A DNA stretch of 64,000 nt from NCBI GenBank assembly GCA_040902705.1, contig JBBDWT010000204.1:1-64000 (forward strand), written 5' to 3'. The DNA comes from DATBSK01 sp040902705. Lineage in GTDB: Bacteria > Actinomycetota > Acidimicrobiia > IMCC26256 > PALSA-555. Below, piece by piece: positions 33,823-43,196 of this stretch; the stretch's first letter is position 1, and the number at the start of each line of letters is the position of its first letter. The notes beneath the pieces were generated by a model that did not search any database, was not told the DNA's origin, and saw only the letters and a list, made by a program, of their open reading frames with translations. The position numbers were made by a program, and so were the translations under genes.

Positions 33823-34653
33823 CTACAGGGTGAGGTCGCCGCGCCACACGGTCACCGCGCTTCCGGTGAGGGTGACGCGACCGGGCGCGGGTGCGTCCAC
33901 CGTCACGCGGACCGTCCCCGAGCGCGCGCTGACCTGCCGACCGACGAGCTCGGTGCGGCCGAGCCGCTCCGACCACCACGGTCCGAGGCTCGTGTGCGCG
34001 CTGCCGGTGACGGGGTCCTCGTCGATGCCGTGGCGCGGCGCGAAGTAGCGGGAGACGAAGTCGACGCCCGGCTCGTCACCGGGCGCCGTCACGGCGACGG
34101 CCGAGACCCCGTCGACGGCGGCGACCGCCGCGATGTCGGGGGCGAGCGCGCGCACGATCGCGGCGTCGGCCACCTCGATCACGTGGTGCAGGTCGTTCAC
34201 GCCGACGGCGATCGGCTCCGCGCCGAGCGCGGTCGCGAGGCCGGACGGTGTGTCGACCGGCGTGGACGGCGCGGCGGGGAAGTCGAGCGCGACGCGTCCG
34301 CCGACCGCGGTGCCGACGAGCTCACCCTTCCACCGGGTGTGGAACCGCGTCGGCTCCGACGGCGCCACGCGCCCGGTCTCGAACAGCACGTGTGCGCTCG
34401 CCAGCGTCGCGTGCCCGCACAGCTCGACCTCGACGGTCGGTGTGAACCAGCGCAACCCGAACCCGTCGCGCTGCGGGACCACGAACGCGGTCTCGGAGAG
34501 GTTCAGCTCCGCGGCGATGGCGAGCATCCGCTGCTCGTCGAACGCCTCGTCGAGCAGGCAGACCGCCGCCGGGTTCCCGTGGAACGGCTGGTCCGTGAAC
34601 GCGTCGACGCAGAAGATGGGGCAGCTCGGGAAGGCGGGGGAGGCGCCGCTCAC
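33823..34653 (-). CDS. PhzF family isomerase/epimerase-like protein
   Basis: 276 aa with the diaminopimelate-epimerase-like double fold. DAFTDQPFHGNPAAVCLL, catalytic glutamate in LNLSETAFV, VELCGHATLASAHVL and EDPVTGSAHTSLGPWW are all family signatures. No phenazine genes are nearby, so the true substrate is unknown; PhzF relatives are widespread in primary metabolism. GTG start overlaps the carboxylase stop as GTGA, so it is last in that operon. Confidence 0.88.
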   Translation of the reverse strand: MSGASPAFPSCPIFCVDAFTDQPFHGNPAAVCLLDEAFDEQRMLAIAAELNLSETAFVVPQRDGFGLRWFTPTVEVELCGHATLASAHVLFETGRVAPSEPTRFHTRWKGELVGTAVGGRVALDFPAAPSTPVDTPSGLATALGAEPIAVGVNDLHHVIEVADAAIVRALAPDIAAVAAVDGVSAVAVTAPGDEPGVDFVSRYFAPRHGIDEDPVTGSAHTSLGPWWSERLGRTELVGRQVSARSGTVRVTVDAPAPGRVTLTGSAVTVWRGDLTL

Positions 34654-36428
34654 TCGATGACGACGAGGACGTCACCGGTGCCGACCGTGTCCCCCGCGGC
34701 CACCCGGATCTCGCGCACGGTGCCGGCCCGGTCGGCGTTGATGTGGTTCTCCATCTTCATCGCCTCGAGCACGAGGACTCCCTGGCCGACCTCGACCTCG
34801 TCGCCCTCGGCCACCAGGATCTTCACGATCGTGCCCTGCATCGGCGCCGCGATCGTGCCGTTGCTCGCGCCGCCGCCGCTGCTCGAGGCCGGGGTCGGAC
34901 GCCGGCGGCGTGTCGCCGCCTCGGCCGTGACCGCGCCGGCGGGGGCGTCGGGCATCCAGAGCTTCACCCGGAAGCGCTTGCCGTCGACCTCGACGGGCAC
35001 GACCCGCTCGACGAGGGCGGGCCCGGCATCGGCCGGGCTCGCCTCGGGGACGCTTGGCGGCGCGGCGGCCGTCGCGGTCGCGAACGCCGCCTGATCGAAG
35101 TCGTTCTCGACCCACTTCGTGGAGTGCTCCGCGGCGGCGAAGTCGGGATGGGCCACCAGCGCCTCGTGGGCCGGGATCGTCGTGCGGATGCCGCCGACAT
35201 CGAGCTCGCGCAGCGCGCGGAGCATGCGCGCGATCGCTGCCGTCCGGTCGGGGGCCCAGACGACGAGCTTGCCCACGAGGTTGTCGTAGTACTGCGAGAT
35301 CGTGTCGCCCTCGTCGTAGCCGCCGTCCCAGCGCACGCCCGGACCTGACGGGAGCCGGAGTCGAGTGATCGTGCCGGGCGACGGCAGGAAGCCCTTGGCC
35401 GGGTCCTCGGCGTTGATGCGGCACTCGATCGCGTGCCCGTGCCGCTCGATGTCGTCCTGCCCGAACGAGAGCGGTTCGCCGGCGGCGACGCGCAGCTGCT
35501 CGGCGACGAGGTCGAGGCCCGTGACCGCTTCCGTGACGCAGTGCTCGACCTGGAGGCGCGTGTTCATCTCGAGGAACCAGAACTCACCGTCCTGGAAGAG
35601 CATCTCGACCGTGCCGGCGTTGACGTAGCCGCACCCGATCGCGACCTTCACCGCCGCCTCGCCCATCGCCTGGCGCACGGTGTCGTCGAGGCCGGCGGCG
35701 GGCGTCTCCTCGATGAGCTTCTGGTGCCGGCGCTGCGTCGAGCAGTCGCGCTCGCCGAGCCACACCGCGTTCCCGTGGGTGTCGCAGAAGACCTGGATCT
35801 CGATGTGCCGCGGGTTCGAGAGGTACCGCTCGAGGTACGCCTCGGAGCGCCCGAAGTAGGCCTGCGCCTCGCGGGCCGCGGACTCGAACGCGGCTGCCGC
35901 GCCGTCGGCGTCGTCGCAGACCTTCATCCCCTTGCCGCCACCGCCGTATGCCGCCTTGATCGCGACCGGCCAGCCGAACTCCTCGCCGAAGGCCACGATC
36001 CCGGCGACATCGCCGATCGGCTCCAGCGTGCCCGGAACCGACGCGACGTCACTCGCTGCGGCGGCTTTCCGGGAGGAGATCTTGTCGCCCATGATCTCGA
36101 TCGCCTCGGGCGGCGGGCCGATCCACGCCACCCCGAGGTCGGCGACGGCGCGGGCGAAGTCGGCGTTCTCGGCGAAGAACCCGTATCCCGGGTGCAGCCC
36201 GTCGGCCCCGGACGTCGAGACGATCTCGAGGATCCGGTCGGTGTTGAGGTAGCTCTCGGCCGCGGTCTGTCCGCCCAGTGCATACGCCTCGTCGGCGTAG
36301 CGCACGTGCAGCGCGTCGCGGTCGAGGTCGGAGTAGACGGCGACCGTCGGGATGCCGAGCTCGCGGCAGGTCCGCATGACGCGCACAGCGATCTCGCCGC
36401 GATTCGCGATGAGCACCTTCGACAGCAA
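34650..36428 (-). CDS. Acyl-CoA carboxylase alpha subunit (biotin carboxylase + BCCP)
   Basis: 592 aa. The first 450 residues are a biotin carboxylase (ANRGEIAVRVMRTC, ATP loop YGGGGKGMK, EMNTRLQVEHCVTE). The last 70 are a biotinyl domain with EAMKMEN, in which Lys558 carries biotin. Between them is a variable Ala/Pro-rich linker. Such fused alpha subunits serve acetyl- or propionyl-CoA carboxylases of actinobacteria; the carboxyltransferase partner is not in the window. A TTG start is inferred at 36428 because no ATG/GTG gives the complete N-terminus; GGGGGT precedes it. Confidence 0.93.
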   Translation of the reverse strand: MLSKVLIANRGEIAVRVMRTCRELGIPTVAVYSDLDRDALHVRYADEAYALGGQTAAESYLNTDRILEIVSTSGADGLHPGYGFFAENADFARAVADLGVAWIGPPPEAIEIMGDKISSRKAAAASDVASVPGTLEPIGDVAGIVAFGEEFGWPVAIKAAYGGGGKGMKVCDDADGAAAAFESAAREAQAYFGRSEAYLERYLSNPRHIEIQVFCDTHGNAVWLGERDCSTQRRHQKLIEETPAAGLDDTVRQAMGEAAVKVAIGCGYVNAGTVEMLFQDGEFWFLEMNTRLQVEHCVTEAVTGLDLVAEQLRVAAGEPLSFGQDDIERHGHAIECRINAEDPAKGFLPSPGTITRLRLPSGPGVRWDGGYDEGDTISQYYDNLVGKLVVWAPDRTAAIARMLRALRELDVGGIRTTIPAHEALVAHPDFAAAEHSTKWVENDFDQAAFATATAAAPPSVPEASPADAGPALVERVVPVEVDGKRFRVKLWMPDAPAGAVTAEAATRRRRPTPASSSGGGASNGTIAAPMQGTIVKILVAEGDEVEVGQGVLVLEAMKMENHINADRAGTVREIRVAAGDTVGTGDVLVVIE

Positions 36429-36459
36429 CGGGACCCCCGGACGGCCTGATGGAACGCCG

Positions 36460-36466
36460 TATCCTA
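36460..36466. promoter_or_regulatory. Shared -10 of the carboxylase and biotin ligase genes
   Basis: TATCCTA reads TATCCT on the plus strand (7 nt before the birA ATG) and TAGGAT on the minus strand (32 nt before the carboxylase TTG). One heptamer can serve both divergent genes. Confidence 0.45.
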
Positions 36467-36472
36467 CGGGCG

Positions 36473-37282
36473 ATGGGTGATGGCCCGGCCACCCGGGGCA
36501 CGCCGGCCGACGGGCCCGGGCCCCCGACGCAGCGGCCCGAGCGCTGGTCGGTGCAGTGGTTCTCGACCCTCGACTCCACGAACCGCTGGCTGCTCGACCA
36601 GGCCCGGCAGGGCGCGCCGGCGGGCCTCGTTGCCGTGGCCGACCACCAGGACGCGGGAAGGGGGCGGCGGGGTCGCACGTGGGACGCGCCGCCCGGCACG
36701 TCGCTGCTCGTGTCGGTGCTGCTCCGGCCGCGGCTCGCTCCGGAGCAGCTGCACGTCGTGACCATGACCACGGCGCTCGCGCTTGCGGACGCCGTGATGC
36801 AGGTGAGCGGCGTCGCGCCGGGCCTGAAGTGGCCGAACGACCTCGTCGTCCGCGACCGCAAGCTCGCCGGGCTCCTCGCCGAGGCCGACATCGCCGGAGA
36901 CGGCGTGCGGGCCGTCGTCATCGGTGCCGGCTGCAACCTCGGTCAGACGTCGTTCCCGGACGAGCTCGCGCCGATCGCGACGTCGTGCTTCCTCGAGTCC
37001 GGACGCGCGCCCGACCGCGACGCCGTCCTCGATGCACTCCTCGCCCGACTCGACGAGCTGCTCGACGCACCTCGTGGCGCGGTGCTCGACGCCTATCGCG
37101 CGCGGCTCACGACGATCGGGCGTGACGTGCGCGTGGATCTCGGCGGCCGGGTCGTCACGGGACGGGTGCGCGACGTCGACGAGCAGGGCCGCTTGATCAT
37201 CGACCCGGCGCCGGGCGGGCCGGCGACCGGCGATCCGGTGGTCGTCGCGGTGGGCGATGTCGTCCACGTGCGCCCGTCCTGA
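36473..37282 (+). CDS. birA: Biotin-[acetyl-CoA-carboxylase] ligase, group I
   Basis: 269 aa. It activates biotin with ATP and attaches it to BCCP lysines. Visible motifs are STLDSTNRWLLDQA, the biotinyl-AMP loop ADHQDAGRGRRGRTW and LKWPNDLVV; the C-terminal SH3-like domain ends the protein. No N-terminal DNA-binding domain, so it is not a BirA repressor. It is divergent from the biotin-carrying carboxylase subunit, its expected substrate. ATG at 36473 fits the -10 spacing. Confidence 0.92.
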   Translation: MGDGPATRGTPADGPGPPTQRPERWSVQWFSTLDSTNRWLLDQARQGAPAGLVAVADHQDAGRGRRGRTWDAPPGTSLLVSVLLRPRLAPEQLHVVTMTTALALADAVMQVSGVAPGLKWPNDLVVRDRKLAGLLAEADIAGDGVRAVVIGAGCNLGQTSFPDELAPIATSCFLESGRAPDRDAVLDALLARLDELLDAPRGAVLDAYRARLTTIGRDVRVDLGGRVVTGRVRDVDEQGRLIIDPAPGGPATGDPVVVAVGDVVHVRPS

Positions 37283-37301
37283 CGGCCCCACCCCCGTCAC
37301 C

Positions 37302-38147
37302 TCAGGGGTCTGGGTCGCGGGCGATGAGTGCGCCGAAGGCATCCGCGAACCGCCGGGTCACGGGCCCCGGGGCGGCGGGGAGCGCGGTGCCGTCGATGTG
37401 GGAGAGCGCCTGGACCTCGCGTGTGCTGGACGTGAGGAACGCCTCGTCCGCGTCGCCGAGCTCGTTCGGAGCCAGCGCGCGCTCGATCGCCTCGACGCCG
37501 AGTGTCGGGGCCAGCTCGAGCACGAGAGCACGCGTCACGCCGAGGAGACAGCCCGCATCGCCCGGTGGCGTGAGGACCGCGCCGCCGGCGACGACGAACA
37601 CGTTCGACCCTGTCGCCTCGCACACGTCGCCGACGGTGTTCAGGAACAGCGCCTCGGTGGCGTCGTGCTCGTGCGCGTACGCGAGTGCGCGCACGTTCTC
37701 CGCGTACGAGATCGTCTTCAGCCCGGCGGTCGCGCCGCGCTCGTTCCGTGGCCACGGCACCGTCACGATCCGCTCGGTCAGGGGCCACGCGCGCGCGTCG
37801 CTCGCGGCCACGATCACGGTCGGCCCGGCGTCGCCGCGCTCCGATCCCAGTGGCGACGGCCCACCCGTCACCGTGATCCGCAGGCGGGCCTCGGCGAGCG
37901 CGTTCGCGGCGAGGACCTGCTCGGCCGCGTCGCGAAGGAGCGTGTCGGGTGGGACGTCCAGGCCCAGGCCCGCCGCCGAGTGCCGAAGCCGTTCGGCGTG
38001 GGGGGGGCACGCGAACGGGACGCCGCCGTAGACGCGGAGCGTCTCGAACACCCCGTCGCCCACCAGGAGACCGTGGTCGAACGGCGAGACGCGAGCCTCG
38101 TCCGCGGCGACGAGCCTGCCGTCGAGCCAGACCATCCGCCTGCTCAT
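37302..38147 (-). CDS. pabC: Aminodeoxychorismate lyase (class IV aminotransferase fold)
   Basis: 281 aa PLP enzyme of fold type IV. PFDHGLLVGDGVFETLRVYGG, the lysine segment GLKTISYAENVRALAYA, EATGSNVFVV and TSSTREVQALSHIDG are typical. Direct overlap (ATGA) with pabB marks it as the lyase that releases p-aminobenzoate from 4-amino-4-deoxychorismate. A D-amino-acid or branched-chain aminotransferase is the main alternative by sequence alone. Confidence 0.85.
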   Translation of the reverse strand: MSRRMVWLDGRLVAADEARVSPFDHGLLVGDGVFETLRVYGGVPFACPPHAERLRHSAAGLGLDVPPDTLLRDAAEQVLAANALAEARLRITVTGGPSPLGSERGDAGPTVIVAASDARAWPLTERIVTVPWPRNERGATAGLKTISYAENVRALAYAHEHDATEALFLNTVGDVCEATGSNVFVVAGGAVLTPPGDAGCLLGVTRALVLELAPTLGVEAIERALAPNELGDADEAFLTSSTREVQALSHIDGTALPAAPGPVTRRFADAFGALIARDPDP

Positions 38148-39385
38148 GCGGCGCGCCCTGCGGTCGGCGGCGCGCCGAGCGCGTCGAGCAGGCGCGCGGC
38201 CTTGAGCTCGGTCTCCGCCCACTCCGCGGCCGGATCGGAGTCGGCGACGATCCCGCCTCCGACCCCCAGCATCGTCCGACCGCCGGAGATGGTGAACGTC
38301 CGGATCGCGACCGCGAGATCGGCCTCGTCGCGCTCGGTGTCGATCCAGCCGATCGCGCCGCAGTAGATGCCGCGGCGGACGGGCTCCAGATCTTCGATCG
38401 CCTGGAGCACGCGGGGCTTGGGCGCGCCCGTCACCGACGCCGGAGGGAACGTGGCGCGCACCAGCGCGCCGGGCCCGACTCCCGCGCGCCGCCGACCGCG
38501 CACGGTGCTGACGAGGTGCACCAGCCCGGGGTGCTCCTCGATGCCGAGGAGCTCTGGGACCTGTACCGACCCGTAGTCGCAGACCCGGCCGAGGTCGTTG
38601 CGCGCGAGATCGACGATCATCACGTTCTCGGCGCGGTCCTTCGGGCTCGCCCGAAGCCACTCGTCGTCGATCGCGGTGCCCTTGATCGGGCGGGTCTCGC
38701 AGTCGGGGCCGCGCCACGCGAGGAAGCGCTCGGGCGACGCGCTCACGACCGCGATCGGCCCGGACGGCCCGGGCAGCACGAACAGCCCTTCGTGCGGTGC
38801 AGGGTTCAGGCAACCCAGCGCGTGGTGGAGCGCCACCGGGTCGACGGCGGTGTCCCACGTCAGCCGCCGGGTCAGGTTCACCTGGTAGCAGTCGCCCGCC
38901 TCGATCAGGGCGATCACCGACCGGACGCCGGCCTCGAACGCGTCGCGATCGAGGCTCGTGCTCGGGGCGCCGACCGGCGCGAGCGCGCGGGGTGCCGGCG
39001 CTCCCTCGAGCAGCCGATCGAGGTGGCCACGCGCCCGGGCGTCACCCTCGAGGTGAGCTCCGGCGTCGTCGATCACGAGCCGGGCGTCGTAGCGCGCCAG
39101 GACGAGGTCGGGGAGCGTGGCGTCACGCTCGAGCCGGGGCCGGACGTGCTCGACGGCGCGGCCGAGGTCGTAGGTGAGGAACCCGGCCCACCACCCCGGA
39201 GTCAGCCGGTCCAGGCACCCGAGCGCATCGACGCCGTCGGCGACCACGACCTCAATCGGCGCGGCCGAGATGATCGTCGCGCGGCCGCGCCGGACCACCA
39301 CCGGGAAGGCGGACGCCTCCGGCACGGGCAGCACGGTGGCGGCGCCGGCGGGAGCTCCGGCGGGAACTGGAGGGGTCGGGACCAC
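38144..39385 (-). CDS. pabB: Aminodeoxychorismate synthase component I
   Basis: 413 aa chorismate-binding enzyme. The decisive motif is RPIKGTA: a lysine here marks aminodeoxychorismate synthase, while anthranilate synthase has alanine. Other conserved segments are SPERFLAWRG, ENVMIVDLARNDLGRVC and GIVADSDPAAEWAETELKA. With pabC it makes p-aminobenzoate for folate. The glutamine amidotransferase PabA is not in the window. The GTG start lies close to the divergent LCP gene. Confidence 0.92.
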   Translation of the reverse strand: MVPTPPVPAGAPAGAATVLPVPEASAFPVVVRRGRATIISAAPIEVVVADGVDALGCLDRLTPGWWAGFLTYDLGRAVEHVRPRLERDATLPDLVLARYDARLVIDDAGAHLEGDARARGHLDRLLEGAPAPRALAPVGAPSTSLDRDAFEAGVRSVIALIEAGDCYQVNLTRRLTWDTAVDPVALHHALGCLNPAPHEGLFVLPGPSGPIAVVSASPERFLAWRGPDCETRPIKGTAIDDEWLRASPKDRAENVMIVDLARNDLGRVCDYGSVQVPELLGIEEHPGLVHLVSTVRGRRRAGVGPGALVRATFPPASVTGAPKPRVLQAIEDLEPVRRGIYCGAIGWIDTERDEADLAVAIRTFTISGGRTMLGVGGGIVADSDPAAEWAETELKAARLLDALGAPPTAGRAA

Positions 39386-39444
39386 GTTGGACGAGGGTAC
39401 GTCCCCCGAATCAGTCCCGAGGGTCCGTTCGGAGGACCCCCCGG

Positions 39445-39450
39445 TAACAT
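39445..39450 (+). promoter_or_regulatory. -10 box (TAACAT) for the LCP gene
   Basis: TAACAT with 9 nt to the ATG at 39460. A GGGTCC / GGACCC hairpin (39421-39439) sits just upstream in the divergent space. Confidence 0.4.
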
Positions 39451-39459
39451 GGAGTGCTC

Positions 39460-40929
39460 ATGGGTCCTCGTCGTTCGCCGCTGCGCGCCTTCGCGGGCCG
39501 ATTCGGGGTCGCCTTCGGCGCCGCGACCATCTTCATGGGCAGCGCCGTGTTCGCGGTCAACTACGTCATCGACCAGAAGCTCGATTCGGTCGACCGCGTC
39601 GACGTCACGGTGGCGGACGCGCCGCCCGAGGGCGCCAACTACCTCCTGATCGGGTCCGACACCCGCGCGTTCGTCGAGTCCGACGCCGAGCACGAGGCGT
39701 TCGGTGACCAGTCCGACGCCGGGGGCCAACGGTCCGACACGATGATGGTGCTCCACGTCGAGCCCAACCGGCAGAAGACGCTCGCGGTCTCGTTCCCGCG
39801 TGACCTCTGGGTCGACATCCCCGGCGTCGGGGGTTCGAAGATCAACTCCGCCTTCAACGAAGGCGGTCCCGACAAGATCGTGGAGACGCTGAAGTCGAAC
39901 TTCGGCATCGACATCAACCACTACCTCGAGGTCGACTTCAAGACGTTCCGGGGCATCGTCAACGCGATCGGGTCGGTGCCCGTCTTCTTCCCGTACGCGG
40001 CGCGCGACGAGAAGACCGGCCTCTACGTGACTCTGCCCGGGTGCCTCCGGATGGACGGCGCGTCGGCCCTGTCGTACGTCCGGTCACGCGGGCTCGAGTA
40101 CTACAGCATCCCGAAGAGCAAGTGGCTCTCGGCCGACGCCGTCCCCGACATCGATCGCATCGCGCGCCAGCAGGACTTCATGCGCAAGCTTGCGGGCCTC
40201 GCGGTCCAGAAGAGCCTCAACGACCCCTTGACGGCGAACGACATCGCCGACGAGGTCCTCCAGAACCTGAAGATCGACGACAACCTCTCGAAGGACGACA
40301 TCTTCGCCCTCATCGATGCGTTCCGCACGATCAACCCGAACGATCAGAGCGCGCTCGAGTTCCAGACGCTGCCGTGGAAGAACGGACCGAACCAGAAGGG
40401 CCAGTCCGTGCTGTACCCGGACGAGCCTGCGGCGACCGACATGATCGCCCGGCTCAACGACTTCAGCGGAAGCTCGGGGTCGTCCGGTGCGGCCGTCGCG
40501 CCGGCCGACGTGAAGCTCAAGGTCCTGAACGCCGGTGCGCCGGAGGGCTCCGCATCCGCGGCGCTGACCGCGCTCACCGGCTTCGGGTTCCGCGACGCGG
40601 GGACGGGCAACGACGTCCGCGGCACCGTCGAGCAGACGGAGATCCGCTACCAGCCGGGCAAGATCGACAAGGCCAAGGCCGTGTTCCGATACATCAACCC
40701 CGACGCACGGTTCGTCGAGGACTCGAAGCTCAAGGGCACCGACGTCGAGGTGGTGCTCGGCACGAACTTCGAAGGGGTCGTCGAGCCGGTCGCCGGGTCC
40801 ACGACGTCGAGCTCGCCCGCCAGCTCGACACCGACCGCCGCGCCCACGGGGAGCGAGGCCGGCACGCCGGCCGCGATCTCGAACGAGAACCAGCTCGGTG
40901 AGCCCGCAGTGAAGACCCCTCCGTGCTGA
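39460..40929 (+). CDS. LytR-CpsA-Psr (LCP) family ligase with C-terminal LytR_C domain
   Basis: 489 aa. A single N-terminal membrane helix (about 15-35) is followed by the extracytoplasmic LCP domain, with NYLLIGSDTRAF, RSDTMMVLHVEP, VSFPRDLWVDIPGVG and KINSAFNEGGP carrying the conserved Arg and Asp residues. A LytR_C domain spans about 345-430, and the end is a Ser/Thr/Pro-rich tail finishing in Cys. LCP enzymes move polyprenyl-linked glycans onto peptidoglycan. With WecA and the UDP-sugar genes downstream it fits a wall-polymer pathway. The final TPPC is unusual for the family. Confidence 0.92.
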   Translation: MGPRRSPLRAFAGRFGVAFGAATIFMGSAVFAVNYVIDQKLDSVDRVDVTVADAPPEGANYLLIGSDTRAFVESDAEHEAFGDQSDAGGQRSDTMMVLHVEPNRQKTLAVSFPRDLWVDIPGVGGSKINSAFNEGGPDKIVETLKSNFGIDINHYLEVDFKTFRGIVNAIGSVPVFFPYAARDEKTGLYVTLPGCLRMDGASALSYVRSRGLEYYSIPKSKWLSADAVPDIDRIARQQDFMRKLAGLAVQKSLNDPLTANDIADEVLQNLKIDDNLSKDDIFALIDAFRTINPNDQSALEFQTLPWKNGPNQKGQSVLYPDEPAATDMIARLNDFSGSSGSSGAAVAPADVKLKVLNAGAPEGSASAALTALTGFGFRDAGTGNDVRGTVEQTEIRYQPGKIDKAKAVFRYINPDARFVEDSKLKGTDVEVVLGTNFEGVVEPVAGSTTSSSPASSTPTAAPTGSEAGTPAAISNENQLGEPAVKTPPC

Positions 40930-40962
40930 TGGCCGGGCGAGACGCGTGCTGATGGGGGATCG

Positions 40963-42255
40963 ATGAGCAGAGTGGGGGTCGTCGGCGCGGGATACGTCGG
41001 GCTCACGACGGCTGCGTGCTTCGCGCACCTCGGTCATGACGTCGTCTGCGCCGACCTCGACGTCGACCGGGTGGCCCGGCTCTCGAAGGGCGAGGTCCCG
41101 ATCCTCGAGGAGGGCCTCGACGAGCTCGTCGGCCACGGGCTGGCGTCGGAGCGACTGCGATTCGTCGTCGGTGCCGCAGCCGCGGCTGTCGACGCCGAGT
41201 TCGTCTTCCTGTGCGTGCAGACGCCGCAGGGCGAGGACGGGTCCGCGGATCTCAGCGCGATCGACGACGCGGCGCGCGCGATCGCGCCGGTGCTCGAGCC
41301 GGGCGCCGTGGTCATCAACAAGTCGACCGTGCCGGTCGGGACGACCGTGCGTGTCGATCGCGTGCTCCGGGCTGCCCGCGCCGTCGCCGACGTCGGCGTC
41401 GCGTCGAACCCCGAGTTCCTCCGTGAAGGCACGGCGGTGCGCGACTTCCTCCACCCGTCGAGGGTCGTCGTCGGTGCCGAAGACACTGCGGTTGCCGTGC
41501 GGGTCAGCGAGCTCTACAAGGGCGTCCAGGCACCGCTCGTGGTGACCGACGCGGTCTCGGCCGAGGTGATCAAGTACGCCTCCAACGCGTTCCTCGCGAC
41601 GAAGGTCTCGTTCGTCAATGGCATTGCCAACATCTGTGAGCTCGTCAACGCGGATGTGCGAGAGGTCGTCCTCGGGATGGGCTACGACCCGCGCATCGGG
41701 TTTGAGTTCCTGCACCCCGGCCCCGGATGGGGCGGGTCGTGCTTCCCCAAGGACACTGCGGCGCTCCTGCACACTGCCGACGAGGCCGGCTACGAGTTCG
41801 AGCTGCTCCGCGGGGTCATCGCGGCGAACCACGACCAGCAGGCGCGCATGGTCGACAAGCTGCGCGACGCGTGCGACGGCGCGCTCGCCGGCAAGCGGAT
41901 CGCGGCGTGGGGCCTCACCTTCAAGGCGAATACCGATGACCTGCGCGACTCGCCCGCGGTCGCGATCGTCTCGCGGCTCCTGGCGGAGGGCGCCGTCGTT
42001 CGGGGGTACGACCCGCGCGCCGGTGAGGCTGCAGCGGTCGCGCTCCCCGAGCTCGAGCTCGTGACCGACCCGTACGCCGCGTGCGCCGATGCCGACGTGC
42101 TCGCCGTGCTCACCGAGTGGGACGAGTTCCGCTGGCTCGACTTCACCCGCGTCGCCGACGTCATGCGACACCCGAGGATCGTCGACACGCGGAACCTGCT
42201 CGATCCGGCGGCAATGCGACACCTCGGCTTCGCGTACCGCGGCGTCGGGCGCTGA
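40963..42255 (+). CDS. ugd: UDP-glucose 6-dehydrogenase
   Basis: 430 aa. It oxidises UDP-glucose twice to UDP-glucuronate using NAD. NAD loop GVVGAGYVGLTTAACFA, STVPVGTT, EFLREGTAVRDF, and the catalytic cysteine in GWGGSCFPKDTAALL are complete. Its product is the substrate of the next gene, to which it is coupled by a TGATG overlap. Confidence 0.95.
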   Translation: MSRVGVVGAGYVGLTTAACFAHLGHDVVCADLDVDRVARLSKGEVPILEEGLDELVGHGLASERLRFVVGAAAAAVDAEFVFLCVQTPQGEDGSADLSAIDDAARAIAPVLEPGAVVINKSTVPVGTTVRVDRVLRAARAVADVGVASNPEFLREGTAVRDFLHPSRVVVGAEDTAVAVRVSELYKGVQAPLVVTDAVSAEVIKYASNAFLATKVSFVNGIANICELVNADVREVVLGMGYDPRIGFEFLHPGPGWGGSCFPKDTAALLHTADEAGYEFELLRGVIAANHDQQARMVDKLRDACDGALAGKRIAAWGLTFKANTDDLRDSPAVAIVSRLLAEGAVVRGYDPRAGEAAAVALPELELVTDPYAACADADVLAVLTEWDEFRWLDFTRVADVMRHPRIVDTRNLLDPAAMRHLGFAYRGVGR

Positions 42256-43196
42256 TGCCCCGAGCAGTCGTCACCGGCGGCGCGGGATTCGTCGGCGCGC
42301 ACCTGTGCCGCACCCTGCGGCAACGGGGCTGGGACGTCGTCGCGGTCGACGACCTGTCGACGGGCTCCGCGGACCACGTCGCGGACCTCGATGGCGATGA
42401 CGGCTTCACCCTGGTCGTGCACGACGTCGTCGACGGGATCCCCGTCNNNNNNNNNNACGGGCCGCTCGACGCGGTGCTCCACTTCGCGAGCGCGGCCAGC
42501 CCGCCTGAGTACCTGGCGCGGCCGCTCGAGACCCTCGCCGTCGGCTCGACCGGCACCCGCAACGCGCTCGAGCTCGCTGGCGCGCACGATGCCCGCTTCC
42601 TGCTCGCGTCGACGAGTGAGATCTACGGCGACCCGCAACAGCATCCCCAGCGCGAGGACTACTGGGGCAACGTCAACTCGGTCGGACCGCGGTCGGTGTA
42701 CGACGAGGCGAAGCGGTTCGGGGAGGCCCTGACGATGGCCTACCACCGGGTACACGGGATCGACACGAAGGTGGCGCGCATCTTCAACACCTACGGACCG
42801 CTGCTCGAGCCGGCCGATGGACGCGTCGTGTCCAACTTCCTCGCGCAGGCGTTGGCAGGGAAGGCGCTCACCGTCTATGGCGACGGGACGCAGACGCGAT
42901 CGTTCTGCTACGTGGACGACGAGGTGGGCGGACTCCTCGCGCTCCTCGAGAGCGACTGGGTCGGTCCGATGAACATCGGCAACCCCGAGGAGCACACGGT
43001 GCTCGAGGTCGCGAAGCTCGTGCTCGAGGTGACGGCATCGAGCTCGGAGCTCGTCTTCGAGCCGCTGCCCACGGACGACCCGGTGCGCCGCTGCCCCGAC
43101 ATCTCGCTCGCGACGCGCGAGCTCGGATGGCGACCGGTGGTCCCCCTCCGGGAGGGACTGCTCCACATGCTCGAGTGGTACCGAACCTGGACGTGA
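42255..43196 (+). CDS. UDP-glucuronate decarboxylase-like NAD-dependent epimerase/dehydratase (contains 10-N gap)
   Basis: About 313 aa. TGGAGFVGAHLC starts the NAD fold; the active site is YDEAKRFGE, and AYHRVHGIDTKVARIFNTYGP and YGDGTQTRSFCYVDD are typical of UDP-xylose synthases. Position after ugd supports conversion of UDP-glucuronate to UDP-xylose; a 4,6-dehydratase is less likely. Ten N interrupt codons 65-68, but the frame is the same on both sides. The family pattern (I-P-V-x-G-P-L-D-A-V) suggests that few bases, perhaps one, are really missing. Confidence 0.88.
   Translation: MPRAVVTGGAGFVGAHLCRTLRQRGWDVVAVDDLSTGSADHVADLDGDDGFTLVVHDVVDGIPVXXXXGPLDAVLHFASAASPPEYLARPLETLAVGSTGTRNALELAGAHDARFLLASTSEIYGDPQQHPQREDYWGNVNSVGPRSVYDEAKRFGEALTMAYHRVHGIDTKVARIFNTYGPLLEPADGRVVSNFLAQALAGKALTVYGDGTQTRSFCYVDDEVGGLLALLESDWVGPMNIGNPEEHTVLEVAKLVLEVTASSSELVFEPLPTDDPVRRCPDISLATRELGWRPVVPLREGLLHMLEWYRTWT
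42447..42456. other. 10-N gap
   Basis: A short N run inside the decarboxylase gene. Flanking sequence is not duplicated, unlike the 100-N gap. Confidence 0.97.
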
